Source of the DNA: Caulobacter soli
Lineage (GTDB): Bacteria; Pseudomonadota; Alphaproteobacteria; Caulobacterales; Caulobacteraceae
DNA length: 64,000 nucleotides
NCBI RefSeq assembly: GCF_011045195.1
Contig: NZ_CP049199.1
Span: 4,137,501-4,201,500 of the forward strand
Direction of reading: 5' to 3'
The position numbers were made by a program, and so were the translations under genes. Shown one piece after another: positions 1 to 6,494 of this stretch. How positions within the stretch are numbered: the stretch's first letter is position 1; each line of letters opens with the position of its first letter. The notes below the pieces were generated by a model. That model had not been told where the DNA came from. It saw only the letters and a program-made list of their open reading frames with translations, and did not search any database.

Positions 1-1072
1 CCGCCGGCACGTCCATCATCACGAACGGATAGAGCGTGACCCGCAGGCCGCGCCGCTTAAGCTCGGCGATGGCCTGCAGCACCGCCCGGTCGGCCGGGGT
101 GCCGCCATAGGCCAGGCCGTCGCCGTGCATCGAGACCACCGCCGCGTCGGCGCGGTCGATCCCGTTCACCCGCCAGTCGAACGGGATCGTCGCCTTGGCG
201 GCCTGCTCCACCTTGGGCCGGATCGCGCACGACCCGCAGCGCAGGTCGTCGCCGAACCAGGCGACCACCAGGGTCACCTCCTGCACGTTCGGCAACTGCG
301 CCTGCAGCTGGTCGAGCGACACCACCAGGTCGGGGCGGCCCTCGCCGTTGTTCAGGGTCTCGGCCGTGGTCCGGGTCAGGCCGTCGCGGCGCAGGACGAT
401 ATCGGTGGCGTAGACGAACTCGCCCGCGCCGGGGATCAGGCACACGCCCTTCAGGCGCTCCTCCAGGCCGGGCGCGCCGGCGCGTGGCCGGTGGAACACC
501 TCGAACGACAGCTGCGGCGGACGATTGCCGTACGCCCCCAGCGGCAGGTCCTCGAACACCACATAGGCCGTACCGCGATAGGCCGGCGCCCCTCCTGCAT
601 CACTAGGGCCCTCGACCGCCGCGATCAGCGGATCGGGAAGCTGGTCCTCGGCCCCGGTGTGGACGCGCATGACCACCCCGGCCATGTCCAGCGGCTTGCC
701 GTCGGCCCAGACCCGGCCCAGGCCGTCGATCGGCCCTTCGCAGACGGCGACGGCGAACGACAGGCTGTAGGCGGCGCTGGTGGTCTTGGCGCCCTTGCTT
801 CCGCCCGAGCGGGCCTCGATCCAGCGCTCCTTGAACCGCGCCGCCCAGATCACCTGGCCGGCCACGCGGGCCCGGCCGAACACCGCCGCCATCGGCGCGC
901 CCTCGGCGGCGCCCGACAGCCGCAGCTCGGGGATGCGCGGCCCGATCCGGCGCGCCGGGGTCAGGGCGTTGATCGCGGCGGTGTCGATCGCCGCGCCCGC
1001 CGCCAGGCCGATCGCGCCGCCGATGGGCCCCGCCACGGCCGTGCCGACGGCGGAGAGAATGACCTGGGCCAT
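1..1072 (-). CDS. g15: GTA host-interaction/baseplate protein g15, N-terminal part (runs off the left edge)
   Basis: This open frame starts at ATG 1072, 12 bp after the g14 stop, with AAGGAC just upstream as a ribosome-binding site. It stays open to base 1 (357 codons visible). The product begins MAQVILSAVGTAV with a glycine/alanine-rich hydrophobic stretch. It continues as the GTA gp15 type (host specificity / baseplate multidomain family, normally over 1000 residues). The last visible residues, LYPFVMMDVP at about 347-356, match the start of the GTA TIM-barrel-like (glycoside-hydrolase-like) domain. Family members form the tail tip that contacts the recipient cell. It is the last gene of the visible cluster, and the rest lies outside the window. 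Confidence 0.85.
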   Translation of the reverse strand, partial: MAQVILSAVGTAVAGPIGGAIGLAAGAAIDTAAINALTPARRIGPRIPELRLSGAAEGAPMAAVFGRARVAGQVIWAARFKERWIEARSGGSKGAKTTSAAYSLSFAVAVCEGPIDGLGRVWADGKPLDMAGVVMRVHTGAEDQLPDPLIAAVEGPSDAGGAPAYRGTAYVVFEDLPLGAYGNRPPQLSFEVFHRPRAGAPGLEERLKGVCLIPGAGEFVYATDIVLRRDGLTRTTAETLNNGEGRPDLVVSLDQLQAQLPNVQEVTLVVAWFGDDLRCGSCAIRPKVEQAAKATIPFDWRVNGIDRADAAVVSMHGDGLAYGGTPADRAVLQAIAELKRRGLRVTLYPFVMMDVPA

Positions 1073-1084
1073 GGGGAATGTCCT

Positions 1085-1528
1085 TCAGGGTTCGGGAAAA
1101 CGGAAGGCGGCGACCAGCCGCTCGCGCCACCAGCGGCCCAGCCAGCTCTCGACGCAGGCGCGGCCCCAATAGGCGTGGATCATGCGGTCGTCGGCCGAGC
1201 GGATGGCGCAGTGCTTGGCCGGGGCGTCCGGAGCCATGCGGAACAGCAGCACGTCGCCGGGACGGGCGGCGGCGGGGTCCAGCGGGATCAGCCGGCGGAC
1301 CAGCGCCTCATGGAGCAGCTCGCGGCCGCCCAGCTCGGCCCAATCGGGGCGGTAGGGCGGCGGGGTCTCGGGCTCGGCGCCATGCAGCGCCCGCCAGACG
1401 CCGCGCACCAGGCCCAGGCAATCGCAGCCGACGCCGCGCAGGGCGGCCTGGTGCTGGTAGGGCGTGCCGAGCCAGAGGCGGGCTTCGGTCAGGGCGCGAT
1501 CACTGACGGAGTCAGGCGCGGCGAACAC
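1085..1528 (-). CDS. g14: GTA g14, NlpC/P60-family cell-wall peptidase
   Basis: A 147-residue protein of the NlpC/P60 papain-like peptidase family found in GTA tails. It is thought to cut peptidoglycan during DNA delivery. The catalytic cysteine is in GVGCDCLGL (Cys37 from the chosen start) and the likely histidine is in the AKHCAI segment. Upstream codons stay open for another 48 codons, but they only translate the R1 repeat at 1526-1647. The start is therefore placed at GTG 1528, which lies inside the repeat end. No strong Shine-Dalgarno sequence is visible, so the start is uncertain. It follows g13 and precedes g15, the usual GTA order. Confidence 0.82.
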   Translation of the reverse strand: MFAAPDSVSDRALTEARLWLGTPYQHQAALRGVGCDCLGLVRGVWRALHGAEPETPPPYRPDWAELGGRELLHEALVRRLIPLDPAAARPGDVLLFRMAPDAPAKHCAIRSADDRMIHAYWGRACVESWLGRWWRERLVAAFRFPEP

Positions 1529-1647
1529 TTGCCCCCTACGGATCGCTTCGCGATCGTCTTCCCCCGCAGGGGGAAGAGGCGCTTGCGCGAGCCTCCGCCC
1601 CCTGCGGGGGCGGACAGACCGCGAAGCGGTCAGGTGGGGGCAAGTGG
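1526..1647. repeat. R1 repeat, copy A (between g13 and g14)
   Basis: A full R1 element. The outer ends are CACTTGCCCCC and its complement. Inside are four hairpins: GATCGCTTCGCGATC, TCTTCCCCC/GGGGGAAGA, CCGCCCCC/GGGGGCGG and ACCGCGAAGCGGT. The extended right end (GTGAGCTAC) supplies the TAG stop of g13, and the left end supplies the GTG proposed as the g14 start. Confidence 0.9.
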
Positions 1648-1652
1648 GTGAG

Positions 1653-2303
1653 CTACCGCCGCCCGCCGTCATTGCGCTCCCCCTCGCTGGGATACAGCGT
1701 CAGGAAGTCCTCCCCAGGCGCCGCCGGAAAGCCCCGGAAGTTCAGCCCGTTGCCGAACACCGCCCGGCACGTGACCCAGCGCTTGTCGCAAGCCGCCCCC
1801 GGAAACGCCGTCGCATCGACCCCGCAGCGCGCGTCGCCGAACGCCGCGTCGCAGGACCGGCCGAAGGTCCGCCCGGCCACGCGGTCCAGCGCCGCCAGCG
1901 GCCCCTCCAGGGCCAGGGTGAAGGCCCCGCCCTCGGCCTTGGCCGAGGCCACCCGCGCGGTCCACAGCCGCATCGACAGGCTCGGCGCCGACCAGTCGAC
2001 CACCCGGCAGTCCACCCGCGCCCCGTCATAGAGCCCGGCCGCGAGATCCGCCTCCGACAGCGCCGCGTCGTCGAAGCCGCCGACCGCCGTGGCCAGGCCG
2101 GGCGCGTAGCCGGTCGCCGTCTCGGCGGCCCCGGCGGTCCAGCCGCTGGCGGCGCGACAAGCCACGCCGTCGACCACCAGGTCGCGGTCGTGGTCGGTGA
2201 AGCCCAGCACCACGCCGTCGGCGCGGGTCAGGATCCAGGCCTGGCACAGGCTGGCCGCGCCGCTCTCCAGGCGATCGGTCAGCTCGGATGGAACGGCGCG
2301 CAT
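1653..2303 (-). CDS. g13: GTA g13, DUF2163 tail protein
   Basis: A 216-residue protein of the DUF2163 / phage BR0599 family, corresponding to GTA gp13. It has the characteristic N-terminal segment (SLCQAWILTRADG, then GFTDHDRDLVVDG) and a cysteine-bearing C-terminal part (FGRSCDAAFGDARCGVD). It is thought to belong to the tail hub/baseplate. Its ATG at 2301-2303 overlaps the g12 TGA by one base (TGATG), indicating translational coupling. Its TAG stop sits at the extended edge of the R1 repeat at 1526-1647. Confidence 0.9.
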   Translation of the reverse strand: MRAVPSELTDRLESGAASLCQAWILTRADGVVLGFTDHDRDLVVDGVACRAASGWTAGAAETATGYAPGLATAVGGFDDAALSEADLAAGLYDGARVDCRVVDWSAPSLSMRLWTARVASAKAEGGAFTLALEGPLAALDRVAGRTFGRSCDAAFGDARCGVDATAFPGAACDKRWVTCRAVFGNGLNFRGFPAAPGEDFLTLYPSEGERNDGGRR

Positions 2304-2935
2304 CAGACCCGCACCTCGACCAGGGCCACGGCCCCGACCCGGGCGGCGTTGAAGCTTTCCATCGTCAGATCGATGCGGTCGCCGTCGAAGCGCACGGGCG
2401 TGTCGAACTCGAAGCCGGCGGTCACCGCCGCGCCCGCCGCCGGGGCGCTCGTCAGGGTCACCAGGCCCGTCGCCGCATCGACCGCGTAGGCGGCGGCCGC
2501 CAGGGCGACGCCGGCCACCGCGACCTTGACCGTGCCGGCCACCGGCTTGGTGATCGGCCGGACCACCGCCGTCGCGCCGGTCCCGTAGGTCTTGGCCAGG
2601 GCGAAGGTCTTGCGGGCGCCGTCACCGGTTCCGATCGGCTGGTCCGTGGCGGCCGGCGCCTGAGACGGCGCGCACGACTTGAAGTCGGCCGGGTCGCGGA
2701 AGCGAAAGCCGTGCAGCCGCCCGCGCCGCGCCTCGAAGAACGCCACCAGCTCGGCCGCGTCGTCCAGCGGCCGCACAGCCGTGCCGATCAGATAGCGCCG
2801 GCACCCTTGGGACCAAGGGCTGGACCGCCGCTCGAAGCCCGAGCCCAGGGTCGTCACCCGGGTCCGCCGCTCGACCCCGCCGGTGCAGCCGAACGCCAGC
2901 CGCGCGGGCAGGCGCGTCTCATGGAACGCGGTCAT
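2303..2935 (-). CDS. g12: GTA g12, DUF2460 tail protein
   Basis: A 210-residue DUF2460 / TIGR02217-type protein, GTA gp12. It has the N-terminal arginine-rich segment and the FFEARRGRLHGFRFRDPADF motif region typical of this family. It is probably a distal tail (hub) protein. It is the first gene after the foreign plus-strand insertion at 2936-4110 and so is physically separated from g11, although it stays in the expected gene order. The start is ATG 2935, with an R3 repeat just upstream. Confidence 0.9.
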   Translation of the reverse strand: MTAFHETRLPARLAFGCTGGVERRTRVTTLGSGFERRSSPWSQGCRRYLIGTAVRPLDDAAELVAFFEARRGRLHGFRFRDPADFKSCAPSQAPAATDQPIGTGDGARKTFALAKTYGTGATAVVRPITKPVAGTVKVAVAGVALAAAAYAVDAATGLVTLTSAPAAGAAVTAGFEFDTPVRFDGDRIDLTMESFNAARVGAVALVEVRV

Positions 2936-2951
2936 GGAAGACTCCGTCTGA

Positions 2952-3007
2952 AACCCTCTCCCATGGGGAGAGGGAGGGGCCCGCGCGAAGCGTGGGAGGG
3001 TGAGGGG
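2952..3007. repeat. R3 repeat (AACCCTCTCCC family)
   Basis: An imperfect hairpin-rich element starting with an AACCCTCTCC hairpin (CTCTCCCATGGGGAGAG) and continuing with GGGCCCGCGCGAAGCG and a GGGAGGGTGAGGGG tail. Related copies are at 17006-17249, 42091-42115, 42804-42864, 43291-43349 and 46163-46322. Confidence 0.75.
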
Positions 3008-3156
3008 GTGGTGCGTTGGCCGGCGCGCCGGCAGGGCGTTCGCGCGAAGTCGGCGAGGGTGAAGAACCCTGCAGGTTAAACCCGCGTCATGACTTGCAAT
3101 TCACTTAAACCGCGTGTCCGCCGGTCCTAATCTCGCCTCAAGATTGGGAGCTGGAA

Positions 3157-3615
3157 ATGGACTGGAAATCGCTGTTCTTCTCCGCCGAGGGCCGCATTGG
3201 CCGTCAGGCGTTCTGGATCGGTTGGCTGATGCTGCTGGGCGCGCATGTGATCGCCGGCTGGATCCCGCTGATCGGTCAGGTCATCGCGCTGGCCGCGATC
3301 TTCGCCTGGGTCTGCCTGTGCACCAAGCGCCTGCACGACATGGGCCGCACCGGCTGGTGGCAGGTCGTGCCGATCGTGCTGGGACCCGTGCTGATCGTCG
3401 GCTCGGCGATGTGGATCGGCCTGGGCGCGATCCTGGCCGAGGTCACCAACGGCGACGCCGGCTTCGCCGCCCTGGCGGGCGTCGGCGGCCTGTTCGTCAG
3501 CCTGGCCATCGCCTGCGTCTCGGTGCTGGCCTTCACCCTCTGGGTGGGGATCAGCGAAGGCCAGGTCGGCGAGAACCGCTACGGCGAACCGCCGCTGACC
3601 CCGGCGATGGTGTAG
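3157..3615 (+). CDS. DUF805 inner-membrane protein
   Basis: A 152-residue DUF805-family membrane protein. It has the family's opening (FSAEGRIGRQAFW, residues 9-21), the cytosolic signature KRLHDMGRTGWW, and the C-terminal GENRYGEPP. Four hydrophobic segments are visible. GGGAGCTGGAA precedes the ATG as a ribosome-binding site. Members are found in most proteobacteria, and their role is not established. The gene lies on the strand opposite to the GTA genes, between g12 and g11, so it is not expected to be a GTA component. It may simply have inserted there with the following nuclease gene. Confidence 0.85.
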   Translation: MDWKSLFFSAEGRIGRQAFWIGWLMLLGAHVIAGWIPLIGQVIALAAIFAWVCLCTKRLHDMGRTGWWQVVPIVLGPVLIVGSAMWIGLGAILAEVTNGDAGFAALAGVGGLFVSLAIACVSVLAFTLWVGISEGQVGENRYGEPPLTPAMV

Positions 3616-3645
3616 GATCGAAGGCGGAAACCTTGGTTTTTAAGC

Positions 3646-3673
3646 TTTCCCCATCGCTTCAACGATGGGGAAA
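3646..3673 (+). promoter_or_regulatory. Hairpin covering the ribosome-binding site of the GIY-YIG gene
   Basis: A perfect 11-bp inverted repeat (TTTCCCCATCG, six-base loop CTTCAA, CGATGGGGAAA) lies between the DUF805 stop and the nuclease start. The right arm contains GGGGAAA, the likely Shine-Dalgarno for ATG 3680, so the hairpin would hide it in mRNA. No T-tract follows, so it does not look like a terminator. The regulatory effect is an inference. Confidence 0.55.
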
Positions 3674-3679
3674 TGGCTT

Positions 3680-3973
3680 ATGGCCTTCTACGCCTACATC
3701 GTCGCCAGCCAGCGAAACGGGACGCTCTATACAGGGTCCACCGACGATTTGCCGCGTCGGATCGAAGAGCATCGTGGATATTTCCGCGACGGGTTCACGG
3801 CTAAGTACGGCTGCACGATCCTTGTCTGGTGCCAAGTATTTGAAACGCGCGACGCCGCGTTTCGCCGCGAGCGGCGGATCAAGGAATGGCGACGATCCTG
3901 GAAACTGCAGTTGATCGAGGCCGACAACCCAACCTGGCGAGATCTGTTCGCCAATCTAAACCTCAACGCCTGA
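3680..3973 (+). CDS. Standalone GIY-YIG nuclease family protein
   Basis: A 97-residue single-domain GIY-YIG protein of the COG2827 (UvrC-like small nuclease) type. The GIY half is AYIVAS (residues 4-9) and the YIG half is TLYTGSTDDLPRRIEEH, with the conserved arginine. The R-x-x-x-IKEWRR segment follows. The start is ATG 3680, because GGGGAA lies seven bases upstream and the open frame before it is hairpin sequence. Such genes are multicopy in many alphaproteobacteria and their role is unclear. A perfect R4 inverted-repeat element begins 9 bp after the stop. It lies antisense to the GTA operon, between g11 and g12. Confidence 0.85.
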   Translation: MAFYAYIVASQRNGTLYTGSTDDLPRRIEEHRGYFRDGFTAKYGCTILVWCQVFETRDAAFRRERRIKEWRRSWKLQLIEADNPTWRDLFANLNLNA

Positions 3974-3981
3974 TTATATAT

Positions 3982-4108
3982 CCGCTCATCCCGGCGAACG
4001 CCGGGACCCAGATCCTAAAACTGGGTGGCTGATTGGAAAAGCTCAACGCTCATGGCGTCAACCACACCGCCATTCCATCTGGGTCCCGGCGTTCGCCGGG
4101 ATGAGCGG
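3982..4108. repeat. R4 repeat (CATCCCGGCGAACGCCGGG family)
   Basis: The 127-bp element has perfect 32-bp inverted ends, each itself a hairpin (CCCGGCGAACGCCGGG, followed by ACCCAGAT). The middle ~60 bp is non-palindromic. Related copies are at 44643-44769, 56171-56261 and 63067-63174. Confidence 0.9.
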
Positions 4109-4115
4109 TTTGTTT

Positions 4116-4640
4116 CTATAACCGCCGCGCGCCCAGGCTCACCGCCCGCGCCAAGGCCTGGGCCAGCTGAGCGTCCGAGCGGGCCAGGCTCGCCGTGTCG
4201 CCGCCCTGGACATTGATCGTGACGTTCATCCCGCCGCCGCCCGCCGGCTCGATCGCGCCGGCGGCGGCGGGACGGAACAGCTCGGGGCCGCGCTCGCCGA
4301 CCAGGTAGGCGCCGCCGGCCGCGACCGGGCCGCCATCGGCCCTCGCGCCGGAAAACGCCGAACCCACCGCCCCGGCCAGGGCCTTGGCCAAGCCGCCGCC
4401 TCCGCCCGCGCCGCTCGACACCGCGTCCAGCACCGCCCTGGCCAACTCGCCCAGGCTGATCTTGCCGTCGGCGACCGCGTGGGTCAGCGAGCGGGCCAGG
4501 CTGGCGCCAGCCTTGGCGAAGGCGTCGTCGATGGCGCGGGCCGCCTGCTCGGCCGGAGCGCGTAGCGCGGTCAGGGCGGCGGCCGCCTCGGCGGCGCGGG
4601 CGGGGACGGCGTCCAGGCCGTCCGGATCGAAGTCGCTCAT
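4116..4640 (-). CDS. g11: GTA g11, short tail tape-measure protein
   Basis: A 174-residue alanine-rich protein in the g11 position, similar in size to the shortened GTA tape measures of short-tailed GTA particles. It has helical N-terminal segments, a glycine-rich linker and the C-terminal GGAYLVGERGPELFRP motif seen at the end of phage tape-measure proteins. Tape-measure length sets tail length in siphophages, so this length fits a short tail. Its ATG overlaps the g10.1 stop (ATGA). It ends just before the R4 element and the inserted plus-strand genes. Confidence 0.85.
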   Translation of the reverse strand: MSDFDPDGLDAVPARAAEAAAALTALRAPAEQAARAIDDAFAKAGASLARSLTHAVADGKISLGELARAVLDAVSSGAGGGGGLAKALAGAVGSAFSGARADGGPVAAGGAYLVGERGPELFRPAAAGAIEPAGGGGMNVTINVQGGDTASLARSDAQLAQALARAVSLGARRL

Positions 4641-4822
4641 GGGGTCTCCTCATCGGGGAAGCGGGCGATCAGGGCGTCCAGCGCCGCGCGGTTCAGCGCC
4701 GGCGCGGCCGGGGCCTCGGTCAGGGCGCGCCACTCGGCCAGGGACAGCCGCCAGAACGTCTCGGGCGGGATGGCCAGGGTCAGCGTCGCCAGCCGCAGGG
4801 CCGCGCGCCAGCGGGCGTTCAC
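4637..4822 (-). CDS. g10.1: GTA g10.1, small tail-assembly protein (rcc01693/TIGR02216 type)
   Basis: A 61-residue protein. The start GTG 4820-4822 overlaps the g10 TGA as GTGA. The product runs from VNARWRAALRLATLTL through PETFWRLSLAEWRALTEA, the hallmark of the small phage protein family that lies between GTA g10 and g11. It is probably the second tail-assembly chaperone partner, as in many siphophages. The longer upstream open frame overlaps g10 and was not used. Confidence 0.8.
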   Translation of the reverse strand: MNARWRAALRLATLTLAIPPETFWRLSLAEWRALTEAPAAPALNRAALDALIARFPDEETP

Positions 4823-5103
4823 GCGCACGCCGCCAGAGCCGCCACCACGGCCGCGACGGCTTCGGGGATCGACACCGCGTCCAGCCCCGCCGGATCCTCG
4901 CCGCCGCCGTCCAGCAGGGCGGCCAGGACGCTCAGCAGTTCGGCGGCCGACAGCCGACCGAAACGCTCCGGCAGGGCGCTCCAGTCGTCCAGGCCCAGCG
5001 CGGCCTCGATCCGGGCCAGGGCGCCGAGGGTCAGGCACAGGCGGCGCGGGGTTCCGGCGAGGGGGACGACGACCTCGCCCCGGGCGGGGTTGGGATTGAG
5101 CAT
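4819..5103 (-). CDS. g10: GTA g10, tail assembly protein (GTA-gp10 family)
   Basis: A 94-residue protein of the GTA-gp10 family (Phage_TAC_11). It opens NPARGEVVVPLAGTPRRLCLTLGALARIE, which is typical of the family, and has an alanine/leucine-rich helical remainder. It probably acts as a tail-assembly chaperone. It starts one base after the g9 stop and overlaps g10.1 by four bases, so g9-g10-g10.1-g11 form a tightly coupled translational unit. Confidence 0.85.
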   Translation of the reverse strand: MLNPNPARGEVVVPLAGTPRRLCLTLGALARIEAALGLDDWSALPERFGRLSAAELLSVLAALLDGGGEDPAGLDAVSIPEAVAAVVAALAACA

Positions 5104-5104
5104 G

Positions 5105-5521
5105 CTAGATCGCCGTGAACGTCACCGCCCCGGCCGAGGCCAGGGACAGGGCGAACGAGGCCTCGCCGTCGTAGTCGCCGGCATATTCCAGGGCCGCCAC
5201 CAGGAACGGCCCCTCCAGCTGGACGAAGTCGGGGATCACCAGGCGCCACACCCGGGCGGTCTGGGCGAAGAAGCTGTCGCGCACCGCGGCGTCCGAAGCC
5301 GCGTCGCGGAATACGCCGCTGCCCGAGACGGCGACCGAGCGCACGCCCGATCCGGCCAGCAGCTCGCGCCAGCGGCCGGCGCTGTCGCCGTCGGTGGCGT
5401 CGATGGTCTGGGCGTTGAGGCTGATCGTGCGGGCCCGCAGGCCGGCCACGGTGGTGAAGACCGGCGTGGCGGCGCCGTCGCTGATCTTCAGGAGGATGTC
5501 TTTGCCGGCTTGGGCGGCCAT
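5105..5521 (-). CDS. g9: GTA g9, major tail protein
   Basis: A 138-residue major tail (tube) protein of the Phage_tail_2 / TIGR02126 family. The N-terminus MAAQAGKDILLKISDG and the central QTIDATDGDSAGRWRELLAG are family hallmarks. It forms the tail tube of the GTA particle. It follows g8 with an R1 repeat between them (5554-5670) and precedes g10 by one base. GGAGATCCCCC precedes the ATG. Confidence 0.92.
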   Translation of the reverse strand: MAAQAGKDILLKISDGAATPVFTTVAGLRARTISLNAQTIDATDGDSAGRWRELLAGSGVRSVAVSGSGVFRDAASDAAVRDSFFAQTARVWRLVIPDFVQLEGPFLVAALEYAGDYDGEASFALSLASAGAVTFTAI

Positions 5522-5553
5522 GGGGGATCTCCGGTTTATGGAATTGCGGCGAT

Positions 5554-5670
5554 CACTTGCCCCCTCCGGGCCTACGGCCCTCCTCCCCCGAAGGGGGAAG
5601 AGCCTTTCGGCTCGAAGGCTCCGCCCCCTATCGGGGCGGACAGACGGCGAAGCCGTCAGGTGGGGGCAAG
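5554..5670. repeat. R1 repeat, copy B (between g8 and g9)
   Basis: An R1 element in the same orientation as copy A, with a diverged left hairpin (CCGGGCCTACGGCCC). The right end is GGTGGGGGCAAG and is followed by GGGGTGAG. It lies between the g8 stop and the g9 start. Confidence 0.88.
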
Positions 5671-5689
5671 GGGGTGAGTTTGCTGTCGT

Positions 5690-6106
5690 TCAGACGCTCT
5701 CGGTCACCGCCCGCACCCGCAGCACGCCCAGCGACAGCTCGCGGTCGGCGGCGCGGAAGACGTCGGCGTAGGTGACGCGCAGGGTGACCAGGCGGCGGCC
5801 GCTAACGGCCAGCGCGGCGTTGTGGAGGGCCGCGCGGACGGCGGCGGTGACGGCGCGCGCCTCCTCCGGCCCGCCGAACTTGCTGGCGCAGGTGACGGTC
5901 AGCAGGTGCTCCAGACCGTCGGCCTCGGGCCCGAACGGCCGGCTCTCCTGGCGGCCCAGGCTGACGCACGGATAGACCGGATGGCGCGGGGCGTCGGCGT
6001 GGACGCGGGCGGCGACCAGGGCCGAGACGGCGGGCGCGGCCTTCAGAGCCTCGACCAGGGCGGCGGCGACGGCCGCGTCCGGACCCAAATTGCCGGGGCC
6101 GCTCAC
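5690..6106 (-). CDS. g8: GTA g8, DUF3168 protein
   Basis: A 138-residue DUF3168 family protein, GTA gp8. It contains the motif region YPCVSLGRQESRPF and the C-terminal VTYADVFRAADRE typical of this head-tail joining/tail-terminator family. The GTG start (6104-6106) overlaps the g6 TGA as GTGA, so g8 is directly coupled to g6. There is no room for a g7-type head-tail adaptor between them. Confidence 0.88.
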   Translation of the reverse strand: MSGPGNLGPDAAVAAALVEALKAAPAVSALVAARVHADAPRHPVYPCVSLGRQESRPFGPEADGLEHLLTVTCASKFGGPEEARAVTAAVRAALHNAALAVSGRRLVTLRVTYADVFRAADRELSLGVLRVRAVTESV

Positions 6107-6372
6107 AGCCGGGCCTCGCGATAGGGCGCCAGCCAGGCGTCGACGAGACCCGGCGGCGGCTCGGACCCGTCGCGGTGCTCGTAGGCGTGGGCGACCAGGA
6201 CCAGCACGGCCAGGCGCAGCGGCGCGGGGCTGGCGGGCGTCAGGACGAGTCCCGTGGCGGCGGCGACGCGCGCCTCGGCGGCGTCGATCAGCAGAGTCAC
6301 CAGGGCGTCCTCGCTGGCGTCGACCACGCGCAGGAAACCCTTGGCCTCGGCCAGGGTGGTGGAGAGGGGCAT
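6103..6372 (-). CDS. g6: GTA g6, head-tail connector protein
   Basis: An 89-residue protein of the phage gp6-like / phiE125 gp8 head-tail connector family. It has the typical N-terminal LAEAKGFLRVVDASEDALVT and the AAEARVAAATG helix. It is shorter than most homologues, which reach about 190 residues. It starts at ATG 6372; the longer upstream frame only reads through the R2 repeat. It would close the portal vertex after DNA packaging. Confidence 0.83.
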   Translation of the reverse strand: MPLSTTLAEAKGFLRVVDASEDALVTLLIDAAEARVAAATGLVLTPASPAPLRLAVLVLVAHAYEHRDGSEPPPGLVDAWLAPYREARL

Positions 6373-6396
6373 GTTGGGGGTTCCTGGAAGGAAGGG

Positions 6397-6469
6397 ACTC
6401 CCCCCTCCGGTCCTTCGGACCACCTCCCCCACGGGGGGAGGTGTCGGCGCAGCCGACGGAGGGGGGAGT
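6397..6469. repeat. R2 repeat (ACTCCCCCCTCCG family), between g5 and g6
   Basis: A short R2 element: ACTCCCCCCTCCG ends, a GGTCCTTCGGACC hairpin, a CCTCCCCCACGGGGGGAGG hairpin, and a GTCGGCGCAGCCGAC hairpin. Related to 7757-7869, 32638-32772, 57047-57186, 59274-59409 and 60334-60455. Confidence 0.85.
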
Positions 6470-6494
6470 GTTTGGGGGCGTCAGAAGGCCGCGC

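Noticed and set aside
3646-3673. Hairpin before the GIY-YIG gene as a terminator for the DUF805 gene
   Set aside because: No T-tract follows the stem and the right arm is the ribosome-binding site of the next gene.
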